A stretch of DNA of 64,000 nucleotides from Acidobacteriota bacterium (GTDB lineage Bacteria; Acidobacteriota; Terriglobia; Terriglobales; Acidobacteriaceae). The translations under genes and the position numbers were made by a program. Of this stretch, positions 42,759-51,226 are shown one piece after another; position 1 is the first letter of the stretch, and the number at the start of each line of letters is the position of its first letter. Where the stretch lies: positions 37,678-101,677 of the forward strand of contig JARLGI010000036.1 in NCBI GenBank assembly GCA_031296115.1. The letters are read 5' to 3'. A model generated the notes under the pieces. That model saw only the letters and a list, made by a program, of their open reading frames with translations. It made no database searches and had not been told where the DNA came from.

Positions 42759-44507
42759 GTGCTGCTGGAACTGCGGGTCGAAAACTACGCGGTCATCGAC
42801 AACATCGCCATGGAGTTCGCGCCCGGTCTCAATCTGCTGACCGGCGAAACCGGCGCTGGCAAATCCATCCTCATTGACGCTCTCGCGCTACTGCTGGGCG
42901 ACAAAGCCTCGACCGACGCCATCCGCCACGGCGCCGACAAGGCTGTCGTCTCCGCCGTCCTCGACGCGGATTCGCCAGGCGTTCAGCAAGTTCTCGAAAG
43001 CAACGGAATTGATGCCGATGACGAACATCTCATTCTGCGCCGCGAAATCGCCGTCGGCGGCAAAGGCCGCGTCTTCGTCAACAATCAGCCGGCGACCGTC
43101 ACCGTTCTGAAACAACTCGCGCAGTTTCTCGCGGTCATTCATGCCCAGAACGAGGCAGTGCTGGCGTTCGACCCTGAGTCGCGCCTGGCGCTGTTGGACA
43201 CCTTCGCCGGCGTGGACATCTCGGCAGTCTCGGCGGCGTTCGACAACTGGAACCAGGTGCGCCACCGCATCGCCGATCTCGAACGCGACGAGCACGACCG
43301 CCTGCGCCTGCTCGATTTGTGGAACTACCAGCGCAAAGAAATTGCCGACGCCCACTTGCAGCCCGACGAAGACGCGAAGCTTGAGGCGGAGAAGCGTGTA
43401 CTCGCCAACTCGGAGAAGGTTTACTGCGCGGCTGTGGCTGCCTGTGATGCGCTGTACGAGGGCGACGCGTCCGCCGGGGCGCTGATCCGTACGGCGACAA
43501 AGCACACGGAAGAACTTTCGCGGTTCGACGAGCAGTTCCGCGCGAGGTTGGCGGAGTTGGAGTCGGCACGCATCACCGTGGAAGACATCGGACAGACACT
43601 GCGTGACTACGCTGCCGGAATCGAGGCCTCGCCCGAACGCCTGTCGGAGGTTGAGGACCGGCTGGCAACGCTCGATCGGCTGAAGCGTAAGTACGGGCCG
43701 AAGCTGGAGGACGTCATTGCGCTGGGCGCCGAGCTCGAGCGCAAGCTGAACGAGATGGAGAACAAGGACGAGGCACTGCGCGAGTTGCGCGTCGATCTAG
43801 CAAGAGAAGCCGATGCCTACCTCGACGCAGCCCGCGCGCTGTCCCGGAAGCGGTACCAGGCCGCCCGATCTCTTGAGAAGATAGTAGGCATCGAAATCAA
43901 TGAGTTAGCGATGAAAGCTCGCTTTAAAGTTGAGGTATCGGGCGTCGATGAGGAAGGGAACTGGACGGCGGCAGGCTTCGACCAGGCGCAATATCTCATC
44001 TCGGCGAATCCGGGCGAGCCGCTCGGCCCGGTGGAGGAGATTGCCTCCGGCGGCGAGCTCTCGCGCGTCATGCTGGCGCTGAAAACGACAATCGAGTCGG
44101 GACAGAGGAAGGGGGCCCCACACTTCGCGCCCTCTGTTGGCGAGAGGGTGGGATCGTCTCGCCATGGCCACAACGGTGCGAAGAACAGCGCAGTTCAACG
44201 AACCCTGGTCTTCGACGAGATCGATACCGGTATCGGAGGCCGCGCGGCGGAAGCCGTCGGTAAGAAGCTGAAACAACTCGCGCGCACCAAGCAGGTGCTC
44301 TGTGTTACGCACCTTCCGCAGATTGCATCCTTCGCCGACCAGCACTACCTCATTGAGAAACGCGAGTCTGGGGGAAGAACCAAGACCTCAGTCCGCTTGC
44401 TGGATTCCGCGGATCGCACCCGGGAACTGGCCCGCATGATCAGCGGCGCCAAGCTGACCGACACGTCGCTCAAGCACGCCGAGCAGATGCTGAAGACCAA
44501 CCGCTAG
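42759..44507 (+). CDS. recN: DNA repair protein RecN
   Basis: 582 residues from GTG 42759. N-terminal LELRVENYAVIDNIAMEF and Walker A LLTGETGAGKSILIDAL are followed by long coiled-coil arms. The C-terminal head holds GGELSRVMLALK (signature), TLVFDEIDTGIGG (Walker B) and CVTHLPQIASFADQHYLIEK. An SMC-like ATPase for double-strand break repair. Between the signature and Walker B there is an unusual extra segment of about 26-30 residues (SGQRKGAPHF..AKNSAVQ) whose DNA contains a CCCTCT/AGAGGG palindrome, suggesting an in-frame repeat insertion. Its stop overlaps the end of the convergent DinB gene. Confidence 0.93.
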   Translation: MLLELRVENYAVIDNIAMEFAPGLNLLTGETGAGKSILIDALALLLGDKASTDAIRHGADKAVVSAVLDADSPGVQQVLESNGIDADDEHLILRREIAVGGKGRVFVNNQPATVTVLKQLAQFLAVIHAQNEAVLAFDPESRLALLDTFAGVDISAVSAAFDNWNQVRHRIADLERDEHDRLRLLDLWNYQRKEIADAHLQPDEDAKLEAEKRVLANSEKVYCAAVAACDALYEGDASAGALIRTATKHTEELSRFDEQFRARLAELESARITVEDIGQTLRDYAAGIEASPERLSEVEDRLATLDRLKRKYGPKLEDVIALGAELERKLNEMENKDEALRELRVDLAREADAYLDAARALSRKRYQAARSLEKIVGIEINELAMKARFKVEVSGVDEEGNWTAAGFDQAQYLISANPGEPLGPVEEIASGGELSRVMLALKTTIESGQRKGAPHFAPSVGERVGSSRHGHNGAKNSAVQRTLVFDEIDTGIGGRAAEAVGKKLKQLARTKQVLCVTHLPQIASFADQHYLIEKRESGGRTKTSVRLLDSADRTRELARMISGAKLTDTSLKHAEQMLKTNR

Positions 44508-44995
44508 GCGATTGCTCCCACTTTTCCCGCCAGTCGCCGCAGCAAGCCGATCTGTCCGTTGTGGTAGCCCTCGTGATAATGCAGCCGGACCAGCGCGTCG
44601 CCCACCGACCCCGTGAGCGGCGGACGGCGAAACTGCTCCGGCACTGGCGCAGCCAGGTCTTCGTCGGCCATTGCGGCCAGAGCAGGAATCAGTTGTTGCT
44701 GCGAGTCCTCCAATAAGCCGCGCAGCGTGCCGATGTCCAGCACATGGTCGCCCGGCTTGACCGGATCCGAGCCGCGCCGGTAATGCTCGGCTTGCGCTTC
44801 GGTGAGCACCGGCGCGCCACCGGTAAGCGTCAGCAACATGCCGCGCGCAACGATGATGTGCCCGAGCACCCAGTTCAGGCAGTTGCCGCCCACGTCGGGG
44901 ATGACGAGGCTTTCTTCATTGGTCACGCCCTCCAGGTTGCGTTTGAGTGCGCCATAGCTGAACTCATACATGCTCGCCAGTTCTGTGCCGGTCAT
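44504..44995 (-). CDS. DinB-family (four-helix bundle, putative metal-binding) protein
   Basis: 163 residues from ATG 44995, with CAGGAG seven bases upstream; the track start is 20 codons too early. DinB/DUF664-like features are YEFSYGALKRNLEGVTNEES, NCLNWVLGHIIVARGMLL (metal His) and LVRLHYHEGYHNGQIGLLRRLAG (two further His). Such proteins bind a divalent metal and some act as thiol S-transferases; the role here is unknown. It overlaps recN by four bases tail to tail. Confidence 0.85.
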   Translation of the reverse strand: MTGTELASMYEFSYGALKRNLEGVTNEESLVIPDVGGNCLNWVLGHIIVARGMLLTLTGGAPVLTEAQAEHYRRGSDPVKPGDHVLDIGTLRGLLEDSQQQLIPALAAMADEDLAAPVPEQFRRPPLTGSVGDALVRLHYHEGYHNGQIGLLRRLAGKVGAIA

Positions 44996-45207
44996 GGAAT
45001 TCTCCTGCGGGAGATTGTACAAGGTGCAGGCGGTGGAACCACTGGGTGGAAGCACTGGGCTTTAGCCCGGTGAAGAGGCCAAAAGCGAGCGCTTTCCTCC
45101 GTCCCAATCGCGCTTCCGCCGGCTGAATATTGACGGCTGGTTGCTAATTGCTGGTTGCTCGTAGCTAGTCGCTAACTTTACACTTCTCCCGTCCTCTGGC
45201 AAAGTGA

Positions 45208-46761
45208 ATGGTGGAAGCCCAATCGATCGTCGTCCTCGACTTCGGCGCGCAGTATTCGCAGCTCATCGCGCGCCGCATCCGCGAACTCAACGTCTTCTCT
45301 GTTGTCCTGCCGTGCAACGCCCCGCTGGAAGAGATCCAGAGCTACCATCCCGCGGGCATCGTGCTGTCGGGTGGGCCGTCGTCGGTCTATGACGCCGACG
45401 CGCCTCCGGCCGACGAGCATGTCTTGCATCTCGGCCTGCCGGTGCTGGGCATCTGCTACGGCCTGCAATTCATGGTGTACAAGCTGGGCGGTAAGGTGCT
45501 CGCCGCCGAGAAGCGCGAGTACGGCCACGCCCAGGTCGAATTGCTGCGCGCCGATTCGCCGCTGTTCAAGGGCCTGACGGGCCCGCTGACGGTATGGATG
45601 TCGCACGGCGATGAAGCGCTGGAGCTTCCTCCCGGCTTCGAGCTGGTCGGCAAGACCTCCAACGCAGTGGCCGCCATCCAGAACCCGGCGCAGAAATATT
45701 ACGCCGTGCAATTTCATCCCGAGGTGCATCACACGCCGCAAGGCACCGCGGTCCTGCGCAACTTCGTCTTTGACGTCTGCGGCCTCAAGCCCAACTGGAC
45801 GCCGCAGAGCTTCATCGACGAGACCATCGCCAGCGTGCGCCAGACCGTGGGCAAGGGCCGCGTCATCTGCGCGCTTTCGGGTGGAGTGGATTCGTCCGTC
45901 GCAGCCGAGTTGGTGCATCGCGCCATCGGCGATCAACTGACCTGCATCTTCGTCAACAACGGCGTGCTGCGCAAGAACGAGTTCCTCAGCGTGCAGAAGA
46001 ACCTGCGCGAGCGGCTTGGCCTCAACATCGACACGGTGGACGCAAGCCAGCGCTTCATGACCAAGCTGGCGGGTGTCATCGACCCGGAGACCAAGCGCAA
46101 GATTATCGGCAATGAGTTCATCGTGGTCTTTGAGGAGGAAGCGCACCGCCTGGAGCAAATGCACGGCAAAGTCGAATGGCTGGTGCAGGGAACGCTGTAC
46201 CCGGACGTCATCGAGTCGCGCTCGGTGCGCGGCCCGTCGCAGACCATCAAGAGCCATCACAACGTCGGCGGGCTGCCCGACATCATGAAGCTCAAGCTGA
46301 TCGAGCCGCTAAAAGACCTGTTCAAGGACGAGGTGCGCAAGATCGGCCGCGACCTGGCCATGCCGGAAGAACTGTTGCAACGGCAGCCGTTCCCCGGGCC
46401 GGGCCTCGCGGTGCGCATCGTGGGCGAGGTCACACCCGAGCGCGTGACGCTGTTGCAGGAGGCCGACGACATCGTCGTGACCGAGATCAAGCGCGCCGGG
46501 CTGTACACCAAAATCTGGCAGTCGTTCGCCGTGCTGTTGCCGGTGATGTCGGTGGGCGTGATGGGCGACATGCGCACCTACGCCTACACCTGCGCCATCC
46601 GTGCGGTGAACTCCGAGGACGGCATGACCGCCGACTGGGTTGACCTGCCGCACGAAGTGATGAAGACCATCTCCAACCGCATCGTGAACGAGGTGAAGGG
46701 CATCAACCGCGTGGTGTACGACGTGACCAGCAAACCGCCGGGAACCATTGAGTGGGAGTAG
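45208..46761 (+). CDS. guaA: GMP synthase (glutamine-hydrolysing)
   Basis: 517 residues. The class I amidotransferase domain has [10 protein letters not shown], the nucleophile Cys in [10 protein letters not shown] and His-Glu in QFHPEVHHT. The ATP pyrophosphatase loop is [14 protein letters not shown] near residue 225. The dimerisation domain ends in [16 protein letters not shown] and the universal C-terminus KPPGTIEWE. It converts XMP to GMP in the cytosol. A partial copy of the last codons occurs about 90 bp downstream. Confidence 0.97.
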   Translation: MVEAQSIVVLDFGAQYSQLIARRIRELNVFSVVLPCNAPLEEIQSYHPAGIVLSGGPSSVYDADAPPADEHVLHLGLPVLGICYGLQFMVYKLGGKVLAAEKREYGHAQVELLRADSPLFKGLTGPLTVWMSHGDEALELPPGFELVGKTSNAVAAIQNPAQKYYAVQFHPEVHHTPQGTAVLRNFVFDVCGLKPNWTPQSFIDETIASVRQTVGKGRVICALSGGVDSSVAAELVHRAIGDQLTCIFVNNGVLRKNEFLSVQKNLRERLGLNIDTVDASQRFMTKLAGVIDPETKRKIIGNEFIVVFEEEAHRLEQMHGKVEWLVQGTLYPDVIESRSVRGPSQTIKSHHNVGGLPDIMKLKLIEPLKDLFKDEVRKIGRDLAMPEELLQRQPFPGPGLAVRIVGEVTPERVTLLQEADDIVVTEIKRAGLYTKIWQSFAVLLPVMSVGVMGDMRTYAYTCAIRAVNSEDGMTADWVDLPHEVMKTISNRIVNEVKGINRVVYDVTSKPPGTIEWE

Positions 46762-46790
46762 CTCAGAAGGTTCGAGTCATTGACTCGGGG

Positions 46791-46857
46791 CCCCGAACAG
46801 CGCCGCTTTTGCGCTGTTTGGGGTGAAAAAACGCCGGGCACGATTGAGTGGGAGTGA
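46791..46857. repeat. Long hairpin and duplicated guaA 3' end
   Basis: CCCCGAACAGCGC-CGCTTTT-GCGCTGTTTGGGG (46791-46823) is a 13-bp stem with one G-U pair. Just after it, ACGCCGGGCACGATTGAGTGGGAGTGA (to about 46857) re-encodes TPGTIEWE and a stop, matching the end of guaA at 46735-46761. No T-run follows the stem on the plus strand. Confidence 0.75.
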
Positions 46858-46902
46858 GGGACAGCAGTCAGCAAGCAGGCACGTCATGAGGCCACCCCGT
46901 GG

Positions 46903-46932
46903 TTGCGATGGTGCACCAAAATGGTGTATATT
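46903..46932 (+). promoter_or_regulatory. Promoter with embedded operator palindrome for the RHH gene
   Basis: TTGCGA (46903-46908), 18-bp spacer, TATATT (46927-46932). The spacer holds the palindrome CACCA-AAA-TGGTG (46914-46926), well placed for autorepression by the ribbon-helix-helix product. A start site at about 46939-46942 would make the mRNA leaderless at ATG 46942. Confidence 0.55.
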
Positions 46933-46941
46933 GATGACACT

Positions 46942-47211
46942 ATGGGGACGGCTAAGCGGGCGGCAGCAAAGCAGGTGCGGCGGAGTGTAACCCTGCCGCG
47001 GGAGATCGCGAAACAAGTGGAAACCATGTCGAAGCAGCGCCGCCTCAGCGATAACCGGGTCCTGGTGGAGCTCATCGAGCAAGGGATCCAGGCGCGCAAG
47101 CAAAAGGAGAAGGCCTTTTTCGAGTTGGCGAAACGCTTTCGCGAGGCGAGCGATCCCAAAGAAGTGGAGCAGTTGGGCGACCAGTTGGGGCGCTTCGTGT
47201 TCGGTGGATGA
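46942..47211 (+). CDS. Ribbon-helix-helix (CopG/MetJ-like) DNA-binding protein, antitoxin-like
   Basis: 89 residues if started at ATG 46942 (MGTAKRAAAKQVRRSVTLP). ATG 46921 is possible, but it lies inside the promoter-like sequence. The RHH fold is visible as the beta strand VRRSVTLPREIAKQVETMSKQRRLSDNRVLVELIEQGIQ, followed by a charged helix QKEKAFFELAKRFREASDP. Such proteins bind palindromic operators as dimers, and many are antitoxins. Its stop overlaps the ATG of a downstream small gene (ATGA), the usual layout of a two-gene module. No known toxin family follows. Confidence 0.7.
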   Translation: MGTAKRAAAKQVRRSVTLPREIAKQVETMSKQRRLSDNRVLVELIEQGIQARKQKEKAFFELAKRFREASDPKEVEQLGDQLGRFVFGG

Positions 47212-47508
47212 TGCCCCAGATCGCAAGCTGGTCTCAAATTCCTCCTGGCATCCGTCAACATCTTATTCGGCACATGCATGACCGCAAAATCGGGCCGGAA
47301 GATCTGAACCGTCTGCGTGAGTGGATTTGAGTTGCGGCCCGACGTACCCGAACGAGACTGGTACAAGGACTTCGGCTCTTTCAAGCTTTGCGGCCACGGC
47401 AATTATCCCAAGACGTTCCTTCTGCCAGGCATGCACCTCATGGTAGCGAACGCATGGCGGTGTGATACACAAGTATGTAACTCCCAGCCGGACGCAGAGC
47501 CGGCGTGA
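47208..47508 (+). pseudogene. Small partner gene of the RHH regulator, frameshifted
   Basis: ATG 47208 overlaps the RHH stop. The first 40 codons read MMPQIASWSQIPPGIRQHLI and HMHDRKIGPEDLNRLREWI, then TGA. Shifting by one base at ATTTGAG (about 47323) restores ELRPDVPERDWYKDFGSF and KLCGHGNYPKTFLLPG. An extra T seems to have turned ATT-GAG into ATT-TGA. I recall small uncharacterised proteins with a PEVPEGDWYKDFGSFK-like sequence beside RHH genes; function unknown. The tail after LLPG looks unrelated. It could be decay, a sequence error or +1 frameshifting. Confidence 0.55.
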
Positions 47509-47574
47509 GCAAACTATGAGCCATTCCGTTCCGCGGGACCTCGTTCCCGCTCCCCTGTGGCCCCTGGAGGCGGC

Positions 47575-48495
47575 ATGTTAAGGTCGCTCTTCATTGGGCT
47601 TTCCGAAAGCAAACGGCTTCGCAGCTTCGCCGAGACTTCCGCGCTTGGTCTGCGTTTCTCCAGTCGCTTTGTTGCCGGTACGCAGGTCGAGGACGTCCTC
47701 CGTGCCACGCAAACCGTCAACCAGTGGGGCGCCAGCGTCAGCATCGACAACCTGGGCGAGAACGTCACCAACGCCGACGAATCCAAGCACAGCGGCGAAC
47801 TGTATCATCGCCTGCTGGACGAAATTTCCACGCGCAAGCTGAACGCCAACGTCAGCCTCAAGCTCACGCACATGGGCCTGGGCGTGAGCGAAGAACTCGC
47901 GTTTGGTCTTGTAACTGAGTTGGTGGATCACGCCGTGCGCATCAACAGTTTCGTCCGCGTGGACATGGAGGGCTCGCCCTACACCCAGCGGACGCTCGAC
48001 TTCGTGCGCCAGTTGCATTGCCTGCCCGGACACGCCGGCAAGGTGGGCACGGTCATTCAGTCGTACCTGTATCGCAGCGAGCAGGACGTGAACGATTTGC
48101 TGGCGGAGCGAATCCGCATACGGCTGTGCAAGGGCGCGTACAAGGAGCCGGCGGAGATCGCGTTCCCTAAGAAATCCGACGTGGATGCCAATTACGTGAA
48201 GCTGGCCAAGACCCTACTGAAGAGCGGCGTCTATCACGGGCTGGCGACGCACGACGAACACATCATTGCCGAGATGAAACAATTCGCGCGCGCGGAGAAC
48301 ATCCCGCCCACGGCCTACGAGTTCCAGATGCTGCACGGCGTGCGGCGAGACTTGCAGCAGCAACTGGTGCGCGAAGGCTATGGTCTGCGGGTGTATATTC
48401 CGTTCGGAACGGAGTGGTATCCGTACTTCATGCGACGTCTGGCCGAGCGCCCAGCGAATGTGTTCTTTATCGCCAGGCAAATGTTCCGGCAGTGA
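47575..48495 (+). CDS. Proline dehydrogenase
   Basis: 306 residues from ATG 47575 with CTGGAGG just upstream; the track start is a GTG six codons earlier. TIM-barrel PRODH motifs are SIDNLGENVTNADES, NANVSLKLTHMGLGVS, VRVDMEGSPYTQRTLDF, IRLCKGAYKEP, LATHDEHIIAEM, EFQMLHGVRRDLQQQL and the C-terminal LRVYIPFGTEWYPYFMRRLAERPAN. It oxidises proline to pyrroline-5-carboxylate using FAD. It is the stand-alone form; no P5C dehydrogenase gene is adjacent. The next ORF starts eight bases on. Confidence 0.93.
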   Translation: MLRSLFIGLSESKRLRSFAETSALGLRFSSRFVAGTQVEDVLRATQTVNQWGASVSIDNLGENVTNADESKHSGELYHRLLDEISTRKLNANVSLKLTHMGLGVSEELAFGLVTELVDHAVRINSFVRVDMEGSPYTQRTLDFVRQLHCLPGHAGKVGTVIQSYLYRSEQDVNDLLAERIRIRLCKGAYKEPAEIAFPKKSDVDANYVKLAKTLLKSGVYHGLATHDEHIIAEMKQFARAENIPPTAYEFQMLHGVRRDLQQQLVREGYGLRVYIPFGTEWYPYFMRRLAERPANVFFIARQMFRQ

Positions 48496-48502
48496 AGGAA
48501 GT

Positions 48503-50110
48503 GTGGACAAACTAGGATTCGCACAATCCGTAGTTAGCGCTCACCCAAGTGACGCGCGAAGCGGTAAACTCCAGCGGCCTGGCGGCGAGCGGCGGAGGAT
48601 TGCAGCCACCATTCTTTTGCTTTGGTTGGCTTTCGTTGTGTGCGGCCCGTGGTACTGCGCGATGGCTCCGGCGTGGGAAGGCTACGATGAGCCGTTCCAC
48701 TTTGCTTACCTGCAGCACGTCGCCGCAGGGCTGGGTCCGCCCGCGAGAACTACGCCAGTCTCGCTGGAAGTGCAGCACGCGCTGCACCTGTTTCCCATTC
48801 CCTGGGAGCTGCAGTTCCAGAGCATTCCTCCTCCGCTAACGACCTATGACGAATATTGGCGCTTACCGCCGGCGGAGCAGCGGGTGTCGCGTGAAGCCTC
48901 CGCCCGCGCCCTCGTCGGCCCCGCGCAATATCGGGAGGGAAGCGAGCAGGTCCTGAACTATGAGGCGCAGCACGCCCCCCTCTACTGGTGCTTTGCCGCG
49001 CCTCTCCGCTGGATGGCAGGGGAGCCCCTGCTGACGCAACTCTTCACCCTGCGGATGCTGAATGTGCTGCTGGCCTCGGCCGGGGTTCCGCTGGTCTATG
49101 TGTTGGCCCGGCAGGTGTTCGGCCCGGCCCGGGCACTGGCCACGACAGCACTGCTGGTGTTACTACCCGACCTGATGATCAACGTGGCGCGGGTAAGCAA
49201 CGAATGCCTGACCATGATCTGCTACACGGCAGTCCTGATAGCGGCCGTGAAGGCGGTTGCGGAGCCGTTGCGTTGGCGGTGGTGGCTGCTGCTGGGAGCA
49301 GCCATGGGATGCGGCTTGCTGACCAAGGCGTACTTCCTCACCGCAATGCCGGCGCTAATGGTACTTGCCATCTACTGCCTGTTGAAGCAGGAAGCCGTGC
49401 CTGATCGTCCACGCCTCGCTGTCGCCGCCCGAATTGGCGCGGCGTTCGCGCTGGTGCTCACCATTGCGGGCGTGTTATATCTGCGGGTCCATGCCCTGAC
49501 CGGCTCCTGGTCGGAATATGGCGACGACGCCGCACTCCGCGGCATGTCACTGGGGCAAAAGCTCATGGCCGTGCCGCATGTGAACTGGAAAAGCGTCGCG
49601 GTCTCGGTTTTGCTCTCTCACATCTGGTTTGGCGGTTTGAGTTTCTTGCGTTTACCGCTGGCGTTTTACATCGCGGGCTTCGCCCTGATCGTTGTGGCCA
49701 TTGCCGGAGCTCTCTCCCGCCTGGTGAGTCGGCGAAAACAAGAGCCTGCCGAACTGCGCGGGATCATCGTGCTGGGCGCGTTCTACGTTTGCTTCTGGGC
49801 AGGGCTGGGCTACCATGTCCTCATTACATAATTGAACCAGGGAGTCCCGGCTTCGGCGGGTTGGTATCTTTACTGCCTGGCCGCGGGAGAGGTTGTGTTG
49901 CTGGTGTGGAGTTTGCAGGCATTCATCCCCGGACGGTTTCTATTTCCGCGGCTGTGTGCAGTGGTTGCACTGGCCGATATTTATGGCATGCATGCCTTTC
50001 TACTGCCTTATTACACTGGGTTGACGGTGCACGTCGCGGGACGAGTGCCGTCCTGGTTGGCTGGTGGCTGGGCTATCTGGCGGCCACGATTGGAATGGTT
50101 CTCCTGGTAG
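48503..50110 (+). pseudogene. Polytopic membrane protein, GT39/DUF2142-like glycosyltransferase, with in-frame stop
   Basis: GTG 48503 with AAGGAAG upstream begins a frame with about ten hydrophobic segments. After the first helix comes APAWEGYDEPFHFAYLQHVA, the acidic DE..HF pattern of lipid-linked-sugar-dependent glycosyltransferases. LNYEAQHAPLYW and FTLRMLNVLLASAGVPLVYVLA follow. An in-frame TAA at 49829-49831 (after YHVLIT) is followed in the same frame by LNQGVPASAGWYLYCLAAGE and more membrane helices to TAG 50108-50110. One nonsense change, possibly from a Tyr codon, thus splits it. A sequence error is possible. No glycan locus surrounds it. Confidence 0.7.
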
Positions 50111-50440
50111 TTGCGATCGCTGCCCGCCAGTCCAAAATGGACACATCGGGTTACGACTGAAGCTGAATCTTGGGCAAACATAGCATTTGCACTTGCGTTC
50201 CAGCCGGAAAGCTGAGTACGATAGAGACGTCCTCCAATCGCCGCACTTCCCGTGCAGGCGTTCCTCGCGCCGAAAGTTCCGAGCGCCAGACGGACGTAAC
50301 TGATTCGATATTCAGGAAGTAATCCAACCGCAGATGCGCCGACCCCGCGGATGAAGCAGGTGAGCATCCGGCCGATCGTAGCGGTTCACGAATGTGGGAA
50401 CCCGCCACCTGCGGGTGAAGATTAATTATAAGAGAGAAAC
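50111..50440. other. Gene-free stretch
   Basis: A minus-strand ORF (50151-50408) ends LDYFLNIESVTSVWRSELSA..VSIVLSFPAGTQVQ; I recognise no family, and there is no good start. It may be a remnant. Confidence 0.4.
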
Positions 50441-51211
50441 ATGAATCAAGGATCGAACCCTCCCACCGGATCCGGCGGGAAAGGACGTAGACGGCGGCGC
50501 GGCCGCCGAGGACCTGTCGCGCACCATCACGGCGCGCAAACGCAGGGACAACAACAAGGGGAGCATCGCCACGGACCGCCCAAGCGGCACGGTCGCAAAG
50601 GGCCGCGTCCCGTGGGGCAGAACCAGTCTGGCGGCGGCATTTACACCGCGCCCATGGACCACAGCTACCGCAATGCCCAAGGCAACAACAATGGCAACCT
50701 GCGCAAGCAGGGACGCGGCGGTCGTGGCGGACCGGGTTTCGGCAAGCAGTTCATGCCCGCCGATCCTGAGCCGGTTCCCATGTCGGCTTCCGTTGAAGAT
50801 CAGCCCACGCGCATCTTCGCTTTTGTGGACGACCTGTTTTTCCTGGCGAAAATCCAGGAAACCGCGCGCAAGATGAACGTGAAAGTCGAGTTCGTAAAGA
50901 CGGAAAAAGACCTAAACGAACGCATGGGCGAGAATTGCGACGACAAACCCTCGCTCATCATCTTCGATCTGAACAATGTTTCGGCCAAGCCGCTCAGCGT
51001 CATTCCCAAACTCAAGGCGAAGCTCAAGAAAGCCACCAACATCATCGGCTTTGTGTCGCACGTTCAGGGCGAGCTGAAGCTCAAGGCCCAGGAAGCCGGT
51101 TGTGACATGGTGGTGCCGCGCTCGGCCTTTTCGCAGAACCTGGCGCAGCTGCTGCGCCGTCACGGTGCTCCGGATGAGGGGCCCGAACAACACGAGCAGC
51201 CCGGCTTGTAG
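50441..51211 (+). CDS. Receiver-like domain protein with a long basic disordered N-terminus
   Basis: 256 residues. Residues 1-120 are rich in Gly, Arg, Lys, His, Gln and Asn (GGKGRRRRRGRRGPVAHHHG, KQGRGGRGGPGFGKQF), like RNA-binding RGG-type tails. From about residue 123 a CheY-like fold is suggested: beta-1 RIFAFVDDLFFLAKI with the acidic pair, beta-3 SLIIFDLNN with the acceptor Asp, beta-4 IIGFVSHV with Ser, and beta-5 DMVVPRSAF, where the usual Lys is Arg. It could be a signal-sensing or pseudo-receiver protein tied to nucleic acid. No histidine kinase is adjacent. Confidence 0.65.
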   Translation: MNQGSNPPTGSGGKGRRRRRGRRGPVAHHHGAQTQGQQQGEHRHGPPKRHGRKGPRPVGQNQSGGGIYTAPMDHSYRNAQGNNNGNLRKQGRGGRGGPGFGKQFMPADPEPVPMSASVEDQPTRIFAFVDDLFFLAKIQETARKMNVKVEFVKTEKDLNERMGENCDDKPSLIIFDLNNVSAKPLSVIPKLKAKLKKATNIIGFVSHVQGELKLKAQEAGCDMVVPRSAFSQNLAQLLRRHGAPDEGPEQHEQPGL

Positions 51212-51226
51212 GTTTTGCTGCGATTG

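Noticed and set aside
45178-46260. Minus-strand ORF of 360 aa opposite guaA
   Set aside because: Antisense to the universal guaA, with composition typical of a high-G+C shadow.
46791-46823. Hairpin after guaA as a Rho-independent terminator
   Set aside because: The 13-bp stem is strong but is followed by TGAAAAAAC, not a T-run, on the plus strand.
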